Assembly (NCBI GenBank): GCA_010909165.1
Contig: VJWM01000044.1
Coordinates: 992,001-1,056,000, forward strand
DNA from: Anthoceros angustus
Lineage: Eukaryota > Streptophyta > Anthocerotopsida > Anthocerotales > Anthocerotaceae
Length of the DNA stretch: 64,000 nt
Direction: 5' to 3'
The notes under the pieces were generated by a model, which had not been told where the DNA came from, made no database searches, and saw nothing but the letters and a program-made list of their open reading frames with translations. The position numbers and the translations under genes were made by a program. This document shows, one piece after another, positions 1 to 14,100 of this stretch (position 1 is its first letter; each line of letters starts with the position of its first letter).

Positions 1-2
1 GT

Positions 3-212
3 CAATTCTATCCTGCACCTTTCTCCGGAGCTCAATATACTTGGGAAGGTATCAGCTTTTGGCACCATATAGTGTCTTATATTTTCTGGCCTTCACTTCT
101 CTTTGCATGTGGTAATCTGTGGGTTCTTTTGCTTGGTCAGCATTACTGGCGGAATCCTGCTAGTGGCAGCACTGTGGGCTTTAAGTTCGGGTCAACACGA
201 CACACAAACTGA
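3..212 (+). CDS. C-terminal end of an unidentified membrane protein (partial)
   Basis: This frame is open from the window edge to a TGA at 210-212 and encodes 69 residues. The stretch is rich in Trp, Tyr, Phe and Leu: WHHIVSYIFWPSLLFACG followed by NLWVLLLG looks like one or two membrane segments, then a short polar tail ending STRHTN. The amino-acid pattern looks like real protein, but I do not recognise the family, and the upstream exons lie outside the window. Another reading frame from 103 to 339 is also open, so the assignment rests on composition only. Confidence 0.4.
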   Translation, partial: QFYPAPFSGAQYTWEGISFWHHIVSYIFWPSLLFACGNLWVLLLGQHYWRNPASGSTVGFKFGSTRHTN

Positions 213-1775
213 GTTACTACAGGCATCCATTCGACGAGAACCATCATATATCACCGATCCCTTGATCCAGGTGGTATATCAGAAAAAAGTTCCGCGTTCA
301 TCTGCCCCTCATGCGTGGTCCTTGTCCCGAGAGGACTAATGTGTTCAAAAGGTTACATCATGAATTGCCATGTCCCTCTATCCTGGAATCAGGGGATGGG
401 TCAACTCTGCTGTCTCGTACACGGCAGGAGTTGTCAAAGTTGGGGTATCTAGTTTTGCACATTAGCTGAGCAACCCGTATTCCTGTCCAACAAGCTTTCA
501 GTTGTTGCGGCCTGAAAAGTCTGCCACATCAGCATGGACTACAGTATGTGACAATGTTAAAGTGAGAGGGAACTCAGTAGGAGATATGTTGCAATGGTGA
601 TGAGGGTCTCTTATGCCTCGTAGTGATGTATCTCAACGTGGGATCGTAAAGAATCTGACGAGTATACTGGCTTTTGTGCCAGCCTGAATCTTGATTGTGT
701 TGTTGGTTTGTCTGGCTGGTTGATGACTGCAGGACGATATATCACTCCTTGCATCAGGGATGGGCTCCTCCAGAGCTGGCAGCCAACCAACCTGAACCTG
801 AGTGATCAGGGCTCCACCTTAGCAGATACATCTCAAGAAGGGGCTAGACGCTTTGTCTCGGTAAGGCTGCTGGATGAACCCGACTGGAAGGGTCCAGACA
901 GGGGCAAGCTCCCCCAGAGCTGATAGCCCGTACAGCCCTGAACTTGAAAGGCAGAATGACCATGGTTCCTCCTCCCCAGTTGCTCATCAAGAGGACGAGG
1001 CTAGGGGCTTTATGTTGAAAGACAAAAGTGGAAGGACACTACCATACCAGGGGGAGGCATTACTCTGTTCGATGAAGGAGATGAGACAGGTGGGCTATGG
1101 TGGCCCGCGACGGTTTTGCCCAAATTCCTTGTGTATGTGGCTGGTGGTCTCATCTCAGTGTCTGGCCTCATGGAAGAACGTAGTTTTGTTCCTCTCTTTC
1201 GCTTGTAGTGTCATGTAAGACACGCACGCCTTCCATGGACACGTCCCGTCCTGACTGCGTTTTGTTCGATGTCAGTGGAGACGCTTTCCGTGTGAATGAA
1301 CAAGGTCTCGGTTCTCGGTCTAGCCCCGTTTTGAGAGCTTTTTGTTGGGCCCAGCTGTGTATTTTGTTTCCAGACTTGGTTCGTGTTTTGGTGAGGCTCG
1401 TGTTTTGCAGCTGCAGAGTCCACCCAAGTCTACCACGTCGTCTGGTTGCCGAGTCGCACGCTGAGGCTTTTTGGGAGAAGCGTGCGTGTCACATAGTTGG
1501 AGCTTGAAGGTCTATCGTGCACATTGCGGCTTCCTTGGTCGGGATCACGAGCGCACGCTAAGAAGCGTCAGATGGAACCGCGCTTCCACAGAGGTGTGTA
1601 ATCAAACCTGTTCTTGCTTACCGCAATTGCTGTGGTGCTGCTATCCTGGTAGTCTGCAAGGAGGCCGCCATCAGAGTTCCCAATTTGACTGTCGAGTCGG
1701 CGGTGCTGGTCGGTGGAATCCTATGCCGTCTCAAGGCCGTCTTCAGCAGGCAATTCGTCTGCAGAGGTAGGATGC

Positions 1776-1835
1776 TTAGAGTGCTGCTTACAGAGTAGGA
1801 TTGGATTGTTTAGAGTGCTGCTCATGGAGTAGGAT
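1776..1835. repeat. Two-copy direct repeat, 34-bp period
   Basis: Two near-identical 26-base blocks beginning TTAGAGTGCTGCT lie 34 bases apart at 1776 and 1810 and end GAGTAGGAT. This is a local tandem duplication in non-coding DNA. Confidence 0.7.
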
Positions 1836-2387
1836 GAGCAAATCCATTGTGATGCTGTGCTGACATGTTGCTCAATTCCTGACCTAGGAAGGAAATGGGG
1901 AATTGGTTCTCAGACCTAATCAAGCTCTACAGAGGCTGAGGGACCTGCTGGTCATCTCCAGCAGACAAATGAGACATAATCTGGGTTGGGGTAAACTCGT
2001 GTCATGCTCGAGGCTATGAACCTGCCAGTGCCGTGATTTGTGCAAATTTATCACTTTAGTATTGCGACTCGTCTCTCATAGGCCTTCGCTCTCGTACTCT
2101 TCCCTCAGATCCAGACTGTTCAGAGCGTTGAACGGCGTGGAGATGGTCATGTCAATGTGGTGTACATATAAAGATGAGGCCAGCTTGCCTGGAAGGCGGT
2201 CACCCTTTGATGTGATAGTGTGCACATGCATACAGTGTGCGTCCACGAAACGAGGCCGGGCAGGGTACTTTTGTCTCTCGGGGGTGTTCCGGCACTGGCG
2301 CCGCTGGAGGCAGCACCTACATAGACTGTTACGATGATGATCCATGACGAGACGTGAGAGATGCTCCGGTAGTACATTCGAGCAGGA

Positions 2388-2411
2388 GGCTGGCTGGCCG
2401 GCCAGCCAGCC
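2388..2411. repeat. Perfect 24-bp palindrome
   Basis: The 24 bases read identically on both strands, with half-site GGCTGGCTGGCC. There is no spacer, so it could form a cruciform or be a dimeric binding site. No gene lies next to it. Confidence 0.8.
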
Positions 2412-3398
2412 TTGCCCTGCTCCGCTGTGGAATCAAGCTTTGCATCTGACCCTTCCCTTTCCGGCAACACAAGACCTAGATCACCCCCAGACTCCTTACA
2501 CACATATACAAACATGCTTAAACGCTGGCCCCGGCTTCGTCGTGGCAGATTCATGTCACCACGTGTACTATGTCGCAGCACCGTTGGTAGTGATAAGAAT
2601 TAGCCGCTGGTAGTGACTACAGTCAGCAGGATCGGCTCAGCGCGGGCACATGCAAGCATCAATGAAGCGGCACTGGACTGTGCGGGGACTCGGAGCCTTG
2701 CCTGCATGTCACCGCAATACACTAAGTAAAATATCGGTCTGACACACCATCGAGCTGCTGCAGCCCGTGCTTTGACTGGCGTTCAATACTCCATCAGCTA
2801 TTGCTCTGCTGAAATGCAGTGTCGTGACCTGTTGCAACATATTGGAGTCGTACCTCGAGTCTCGACTCTCTCGAAGCTTACTAGACGTGCTTACCTTGTC
2901 CTAGCCGCCCGACGATGGAAAGACCAGACAAACCCTAATCTACAAGCAGCAGAGTCCCGAGGCTCGGACACGCTCTGGGATTCGAGATTGCGAAAGAAAT
3001 TGGCAAAGCTCGGGCACAGGAGCAGATGATCGAACTCTCACATGCACGCACGCAGAGCAGCGAGGCGGCCGGGCGTCGTTGGAACGAGAGGGAGAGGAGA
3101 CGCCACATCGCGTGGCCGTAAGGCAGGCGGGTTTGAGACGCGTGATACGCGCGCACGCCATGGCTGGCGAGAGGAAGGAGACGGACCGAATTGTACATTA
3201 TCCACATGTCCCAGTGAGCGAAAACGGGCAGGGCAGTGAAACGGAAGGGCAGACGTTTCGGGGCCCGGCGGTCGTGACCGCCACGTGGGCGGGGACCGGG
3301 GCGGGCGACCGGTACCCGGCGTTTTAGCCCTAGACCGGCCTGGGCCCGAGGCGGGGCAAGGGGCGAGCCTGAGGGGCGAGGCGAGCAGCCAGCTCCGT

Positions 3399-3489
3399 CT
3401 CCTCTCCCATTCCATCCCATTCATTTCATTGCCTTCCCTCCCCTTCCCTTTCCTTCTCTTCCTTTTTTCCCTTCCCCTTCCCCTTCCCT
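3399..3489 (+). promoter_or_regulatory. Pyrimidine-rich tract in the promoter/5' leader of the CK1-like gene
   Basis: About 90 bases are almost only C and T with repeated TTCCC and CTTCC blocks, inside a GC-rich region 650-740 bp upstream of the kinase start codon. Such Y-patch-like tracts are common near plant core promoters and in 5' untranslated leaders. The transcription start itself cannot be placed from the sequence. Confidence 0.4.
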
Positions 3490-4141
3490 AGCTGTGTGCT
3501 TGTTGTTGCTCCTGGTTGCTGGCCGGGCGTGGCCCGGTGTCGTCGTCCTCTTGCCCTTCCCTCTCCCGTCGCCTGGCCCTTCCTTCCCTCCCTTTGCTGC
3601 TCCTGCAACGGCACGGTGCCCACGCCAAGTGCTCAGATCTGCGCAGGTGCGGCCGGGGTGCTGCGGCTCGCTTTGCTCACTCGCATCCCGGCGCCAGGCC
3701 CAGCCCGCCTGCGGTTGCGGATACCGGGAGCGGGCGCGATGGTGCACGCCATGGCCGGCGCCATGGGCTAAGCGCGGCGGGTGCCACCAGGGGACTGGAG
3801 CTGCTGCCGCTGCCGGGCCGCTCGTTGCTGCGGGGCGGGGACAGGATTGACATGCGCCACGGCCTTCCGTGCCGGATCTTGTCTCGCTTCCGGGCCGGAC
3901 GCTCGATTGGGTCGCGGGGCTGCCACGGCGGTGCGCAATTGCGGGACACAGGTTTTGCTGCCGCCGCCGGACGCGGGTGCCTGCTCCTGCGTGCATGTAG
4001 AGCTGAGTAGGGGATTCCAGGGCTGTGTGGTGCGCCGACCCGGGCTCGGGCTCGGGCTTGTGTGCCGTGTTTGTGCCTGTGTGTGCGCGTGCGTGCTCCG
4101 AGATCTCAAGAGTGAGGGTTGGTTTTTCGGCAGGAGGTTAA

Positions 4142-7683
<3,542 letters not shown>

Positions 7684-9658
7684 GTAGGTTTGCTAGAATG
7701 ATGGCCTTGGTGCCTTCCTAGGGTTGAGCTGGTAGATGACCTGGTGCCTCGGCATGGGTCAGATACGAGGATCACTGCAAGATTTTTTACCTCGTGTTTG
7801 TTCTTTCCGGGTAAATGGAATCTGTCTCAATCTGGTAGTCTTTTCCTTCTCCAGTCTTTTTTCCAGTGAGTTGAGTTGGAGTGAGAAGGGGAGAGTGGGC
7901 TGGGTGGGTGGGTGTGTGGGGTTGAGAGGGTCAGTGTTGCTTCTTTGATTCGCATTGTGAAGACAAATCAAAGAAGTCAGTAGGCTGAGTTGAGTTGTCT
8001 TATCCTAGTGTTCTTAGAGTAGGCCCTCTGGTCTGCTTCAGCTGCAGGTTGTACATCTGGAATGTCCTGCATCAACTTAGAGCGTGTGCTCATCTCTGGG
8101 CCCTTCGGTGGGTGCAGGGTCGAGACGTGTATGGTGGAAACACTGGCAGGAATCCTAGCTCCTCCAGGACATCAAAAGAGTGAGCATGTTGGAGGGAGAA
8201 GGGCATTTTATTCTGGTTTCTACTTATCAATCGCCTCCCATCTCTGTATTATTTGTTGCTTTTGATTTGTTAATTGTTGACTGGACGGTAGTGATGTAAG
8301 AAGGTTATCTGAGCAATACAGTAGCTAGCAAGAGGTTCAGCGATGGGTCTGCGTAGGTGATCCACGGGAGGGAACAATACTCTCTTCCGTGCAAGACGTT
8401 TTTGTTAAGTTCATAGAGCCAGCCTCCCCTCTAATTCCTGGAGGCAAGTTACGTAGCTGTCCTCTAATGAGGATGGTGCTTTGATGATTTTTATCTGGTG
8501 ATGGCTGGGGCTACAATTTCATGGTTACTGTTGGACAAGCTTGTGACATCTTGGGTTCAGCATTCTGTGTGGTGAGCAAGTTTAGGTCTGCAGACTCACA
8601 ATGTCATGAGTCTTCCTGTATGTGTGCAGGGGAGGAATATCTTCCTAAAATGAATGTTCGAAGCATTAGCATTGGAGGAACCCAGGAAACAAAGTATACA
8701 AGTGTACTGGGGTCCTTTATACTCCTTTCTTGGAAGAGTCGCTTAGGTCCCTGGTGTTCTAGCTTACTGCAAACCATTCTGATTAGGACCACCTTTTCAG
8801 GCCCCAGAGGTCTATTCAGTGGGGGATACTGGTAGAATGCAGGAGCTCGGATAGGAGGAAGTGCGTCAGCTAGTAGTTAGGCTCAGGTTACAAGTCCAGT
8901 TCTGAAGATGGCAAAAGGCGAACGTTGAGCTAAGCATGGCTTTCTCTGCTTGGAACTGGAATTGAGCAAAAGCTCTGATATGCACATGCAGTTCTTGCGT
9001 GTTCTTGTACTGTCACAGGTTACCTCCTTTTCTTGGAGAGACCTATCAGCGGATGTAGAGTGACATACAGACTCGTCTGTCTGCAGCAACTTTATGTTGG
9101 CTGACTTAACAGTGGGTCATACATTTGCACCAGGCTGCTGCCACCCCTTTCTTGCTTGAATCTGGCGGTACTTTTTGTGTGGCTAGCCGGCACGAGAGTT
9201 TGCAGCAGCAAGATTTTGATTGTTTGCGCACTTGTGTCCATTTCGGGTGCTGTACTATGACACTGTTGTCTATGAGGAGGAAGCACCATTCAGAGAAATG
9301 AGGAGACAAAATTCAAGGACATGTTGCTGAATTGCTTTACTGAGTTTGATTATTAACATCTCCTGGTTGCTTGTTCAAAAATTGGATTTGTGGGTAAAGA
9401 TTGTGCGTGGACTGTGTTGCGTCCAGATGGTCGCCCCGGCAGAAGCCCCTACCGAAGTCAATGAAATCACCGAGACATCACGAGCGTCAATGTACCGGAG
9501 GAAGGCTTCCATCTCTGCGAAGTAAGACCGAATTCCCAGCGGTTTAAGCAAGATGAAGGCTACCGTGCAGATGTGTTGTTGGATGAATAGGCTCAGAAGA
9601 TGGCAATCACCCTCTTGTGAGACTCCCATTGATAGTAGCATGCAGGTGTGCTGAGCTC
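7684..9658. other. Intergenic region between convergent genes
   Basis: This holds the 3' untranslated regions of the CK1-like gene (+) and the IFRD gene (-), which end facing each other. I find no ORF with a recognisable domain, no RNA gene and no clear repeat in the 2 kb. Confidence 0.5.
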
Positions 9659-10855
9659 TCAGTCATCCTCTGTGTACATGACGTGGTGCCATTTCTGGCT
9701 ATGGACTGCCTCCCGGTTATTGTGCCTAACCCTAGTCTGCGCTTTCCCGGCGAGGATGTTGTCTCTTCTGCACCAAGACCTGTTCTTCCTCACCACCACA
9801 GTGGCTTCTTCCGGCACCACTTCAGGCTCCAATATTTGCTTGTGCTGCCTGGGTTTCTTAGTAGTAATCGATGTCGACTTTTTGACTGGCCCCTCTTTTT
9901 TCTCCTTGCTCTCCCTTGGTATGAAATTGAAGACATGGTGCAGCAATCTGTTCTCCTGCATGTGGCGCTCTAGTCCAGCCCCCAAGAACGATTTCAGGAA
10001 ATTGAATTGCAGTACCTGGCTCCATGTCTCCATTGTCACAATGTCCCCATGCCGGAGCGTAAACTGCATCGCCGTCTGAGGCACAGTTTTTACATCCTCG
10101 GCCATTTCTACTGCAGCAGGTGAGGCGTCCGCGAAGATGGCCGAAGCATGGCCCGCGGCTGTGCGCACAACGTCCGACGTCCCTTCAGCCATGGAAATCA
10201 ATTCCTGCAACCGCAGCTCTACATGGTGGGCAATCCGGTGTGGAGCCAGAGTGGTGACCAGTAGCCACCAGGCCGTCACGGCAGACGCCGTGATCTCGTC
10301 ACTCTTCGAATCCTTGACATTCCAAAGCACGTCGAGCAAGGACACCTCTCCGGCTTCAATATCGAATTCCTCTGTATGCATTCCGGCGAACGCCAGGACA
10401 GCCATCGACTGGATTGCCGCCATCTGAACGATTCCATTACCATGCTCCTGGGCCCGTGCCAGCAAATGGCTTGTTGCCCTTTTAGTGAGCTCGTCCAACC
10501 CTAGGTTGGTTTCCTCCGCCATGGTCAAGGCCAGCAGTCCCAGCGCCCTGGCAGCCAAAGATAGCTCAATGGATCCCGCCGTTTGCCGCTCCAGGCTACC
10601 TACACACCTGCTGATGAGAGCCTGGTGGTGCATCCGCACGAATGCCTTCATCTGTTTCCTGTTGAAGGCTCCAATTATTCCTCGCAATCCCGTTTCCCTT
10701 CTGCCTGCTCTGTCGTCTACTAGAGCCTCCAGCAGCGATTCCTCCTTGGAATAGTTGCAACAGCTGCTGCTGCTGCTGCTGCTGGCATCCATCTCGGCAG
10801 TGGATGGTGTCGTGAAGTAGCCTCTGCAGTGGGAGCTTCGGTTGCCCACAGCCAT
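9659..10855 (-). CDS. IFRD family protein (interferon-related developmental regulator, ARM-like)
   Basis: An intronless frame of 398 codons is read from ATG at 10855. An in-frame ATG at 10792 is the next choice; the frame stays open up to 11035, but that extension does not look conserved. A Ser-rich N-terminus encoded by an AGC repeat precedes an alpha-helical repeat region (SLLEALVDDRAGRRETGL, AARALGLLALTMAEET) typical of the IFRD N-terminal domain. Then comes the conserved IFRD C-terminal block METWSQVLQFNFLKSFLG and RHMQENRLLHHVFNFIP, and a basic tail with a KAQTR motif and acidic end. IFRD proteins are nuclear transcriptional co-regulators; a plant homologue (SAT32) is linked to salt response. 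Lack of introns and the shortened middle suggest a derived or retroposed copy, but the frame is intact. Confidence 0.82.
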   Translation of the reverse strand: MAVGNRSSHCRGYFTTPSTAEMDASSSSSSSCCNYSKEESLLEALVDDRAGRRETGLRGIIGAFNRKQMKAFVRMHHQALISRCVGSLERQTAGSIELSLAARALGLLALTMAEETNLGLDELTKRATSHLLARAQEHGNGIVQMAAIQSMAVLAFAGMHTEEFDIEAGEVSLLDVLWNVKDSKSDEITASAVTAWWLLVTTLAPHRIAHHVELRLQELISMAEGTSDVVRTAAGHASAIFADASPAAVEMAEDVKTVPQTAMQFTLRHGDIVTMETWSQVLQFNFLKSFLGAGLERHMQENRLLHHVFNFIPRESKEKKEGPVKKSTSITTKKPRQHKQILEPEVVPEEATVVVRKNRSWCRRDNILAGKAQTRVRHNNREAVHSQKWHHVMYTEDD

Positions 10856-11039
10856 TCCTAAAGGCCTCCCTTTCCTTACACAACCACAAGATTGACATAT
10901 GGTAGCATCCCATGTGCACATACCTACATATATAGTGTCTGGTGCTGCATGTAATTTACAATCATCATATTGGTCTTGCTTACCTATGATGCCTATGTCC
11001 ATGTAGGTAGGTTTTTGTGTTCCTATTCTAGCCAAGAAG

Positions 11040-11165
11040 ATCTCTTCTTATAGAGAAGATATTTTTATAGTAATATAATTATAATATATTTATATAATCT
11101 TGTAAACTTAACTAGGTATATAAAGAAGATATTATTATAATAAAATAATTATAATATATTTACAA
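11040..11165. repeat. AT-rich block with an imperfect two-copy repeat
   Basis: This is nearly all A and T. The phrase AATTATAATATATTTA occurs twice, each after a GAAGATAT element, about 65-70 bases apart. It lies directly upstream of the IFRD gene and abuts the left edge of the strand-asymmetric island. Confidence 0.6.
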
Positions 11166-11167
11166 TA

Positions 11168-11185
11168 TGGAATATCCCGATCTCG
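11168..11185 (+). repeat. Candidate left terminal inverted repeat of the island
   Basis: TGGAATATCCCGATCTCG sits exactly where the AT-rich flank stops and the C-rich island starts. Its inverted counterpart is at 28543-28558 and differs by a 2-base gap. No clear target-site duplication is visible, so the assignment is tentative. Confidence 0.35.
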
Positions 11186-14100
11186 GCCAGAAGCCCTTTA
11201 GGGTTTTTCCATTGTGACCAAAGAAGTTTTCTCCGATACGGCGGAAAACTTCCTGCTACACACTTGACGACTTCCACGCTTGCTACCGCCTCGTGTCCCG
11301 ATCTCGCTACTAAGCATGTGGCTGTCGAATCTTTTGTGGTTGTGACACACAATGTTTTGGGTCAGGAGGGCAGCCGCCGGACATCCATTCGTTTGCCATC
11401 GACACCGCTACCGTGGCTTTATGGGAGATAGCGTGAAAAGTTCAGATGCCTTCGCAGTATTACAAGGACAGCGTGCGCCATTAACGCGCTACCGGGTTAT
11501 CGCAGCCATCCAGCGCCGTGGCAGACAAGGCCAGCCATAGTGCCTCGCGCAAGCGCACACCATCTTCACAACCAGCCTTTACATTCCACCACAACAAAGC
11601 CACCACCGGGCTCAACTCTCAAAACGCTAACAAACAAATCCAAATTGTCACCGCCCTGTGATGGGAGAAACCGCATCCCTGTGTCATGGTGAGCGACAAA
11701 ACACTTTTCTCGCCCACACTAGCTCCCAAGGGCTGCCACACGCCACACTCACACCTCGTGCACCATAGACCGCAGCAGGTGATGGCTGCCCACGCCCACG
11801 GGTGGCTTCAGCCTCCCACCGTGGTGGAGGTATTCGGCACGTGCCCTCGGCTCCCGCACTGCAGAGTGTTGTTAGTGCCATGTGCAGCCGATACATGTCC
11901 GGGAGGAAGTCCATGTCCCGCAATCCCTTTGCATATGCATTGTCCTCGCCATCCGCAGCCTGCACAACCCACAAAGAAGGGCCCATACGATTCGGGCCTC
12001 GTGGTTATGCGCGATGCCTCCCCGCCTCCACAATGTCAGAACTCATGACAAAAAATGGACATGCGCAGCTTGCTCACCCCGCACAATTTATGTCACCGAG
12101 TGGTGGCATCTCGGGGCCACGTTTTGTGCATACCGAGGGCCACCCACATCGAACTCCTCGCCATCGCCCCTCCTCACCCTATATGCGGTGGTCGCACCCA
12201 CCCTTGTAGTCGACCTTCTTCTTGAATGCGATACAGTGCACATGGCCCCGCCGGCTGCCCCGATCTTCCGCACCGTGTGCCTATTCCATACCGCCCAACG
12301 CCGAGCTCCTCATCGGCATGAAGGTCACGTGAATGGATGTGCTGTGGTGATGTCCAGCTCCTCACCATATCCATCATGTACCCTTGTAGAGGAATGCCCA
12401 CTTTCTCCCAAGGACCGCCAAATGCTCAATCCTCGCAACAATCCGCATCGACTTCACCAGTCATCCGCATAAGGAAAACGACAACCTCCTAACTTTTACC
12501 GTTGTGCAGAGGGGCCATGGATGAAGTTGCTTCCATGTGCCCTTGGCCTCGCCTCATATCCGCCTATTAGGTTGTGCTCACTGAGTCCGACCGAACTACG
12601 GATGCCCAAACTTCCTCACCGCCCATAGGCGTTGAAAATCGCTGCCTTGTTATCCTCGACCAACTGGGACGAATGGGTTGCCCCATCTATGGCCCTGCAC
12701 TCAAGTAGAATTGGTACATCTTGTCATAAGTCAGACAAGGCAACCATGCAGCTGCTGATTGCGCCACAACTCCCAATCACTTCCCTCGAACGCCTCCGCG
12801 AACATCGCAGGCCTCCTCTCACGCACTTACAATCCATATGCCACATGTACATGGGTGTCGACAGGTCTGGACGCGGATGCTGCATCGTGCGTGCCATGTG
12901 CTCCGGCCATCAAACGCAGCCTCCGTACTCGCCTCCTTGGGATTTCGATTCCATCCACAGCCTGCACGATCGTGATTCCAATACGCTTCACGTGCCGGTG
13001 ATGGTGTGTGCAGGCACACCTCCTCCACGGACAACCTCCCATACACCCATGCGGTGCCGGCGTGGAGCCTCACTGCCACTCAAGCCGCAGCCTTAGCTCC
13101 GCTAGGCCTTTCAATGGTCTCCCCGCTGCAAGTGCCGCACCAAATCATACACATGCTATGAAGGCACCCCGGCCTCCTATGCATCCTTCATCTCCACCTT
13201 CCAGCCCTCATCCCCACTCCCTCGCACGAGAATTGCCTCAAGTTTTCACCGTCTCGATGATGATGGGCTTCCGCCATGACCTCCGAAGCCGGCGCGCACC
13301 GCCCACCATCTTCCTCCTTCGTCTGCCTGGAAGGCCGCACCGGCCCATGGGCACCCTTCACGCTTTTTGCCCCACGTGATGGCCAAGGTGGAGACTTCGG
13401 TGGCCTCAACACCTCGCACGCGCGCCTACTTCAAAGGGAGCGCTTTTTCTGCCCATGCGCCTTCCTCCCGCTCAAACCCCAAATGCACCTCTCGAACATG
13501 TACCGATTTCGATCCTCCTAACACTTTCCGCCCGAGTAATGGCATGTCCGCAGCCAAGGGTTTCGTGACAAAGGGACGGCTCGATCACCGTTAGCGTATG
13601 CCCACTCCGATTTTTGTTCCACGGACGGTCCGCCAAGCGCTTGCACGGGGTTCACACATGAGTGATCCGCAGAGGTAGATCGCACAAGAAGTTCGAAAGC
13701 GCCCGTAGCTATCACGGTTTTCGCTTCGATTTCATTCATTGTTTGAAGTGCAACAAGTGCACTCCAGAACACTTCCAAACCAGACGCACCAAACACCGTG
13801 TCCGTATGTGAACAATCTAGAATGGGCCGCTCGCCGCAGCAAACACACTTGCCCTCGCATACAGCCATCGACAATTAGCGATGGCCCGCCTCTCCTCGCT
13901 TCACTCTTCAGCCGCCGCCGCAAACCCGGCAAATGACAGTAACCCGCCGCTTACCTCAATGCGGGTTCCAGACGGTCCTCACAACAAAAGGCATGGGATC
14001 TTCCATCGAGCGCATCCTGCGACCCCCATTGTGTGGCATGCCCCGATAATCGTCACATGCTTCCAGTTTGGAATACTCGCTCGATTCAAGTCCATGTAAC

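Larger units (their letters stand above)
213..3398. other. Intergenic stretch without a supported gene
   Basis: Short open frames occur on both strands, but none shows a known motif, domain or plausible exon chain. Apart from the short repeat and palindrome listed separately I see nothing here. The last 400 bases become very GC-rich and probably belong to the promoter of the kinase gene that follows. Confidence 0.5.

Noticed and set aside
103-339. 78-codon frame overlapping the first partial gene
   Set aside because: The other frame (3-212) has a more protein-like, membrane-type composition; both cannot be right and this one has no family resemblance.
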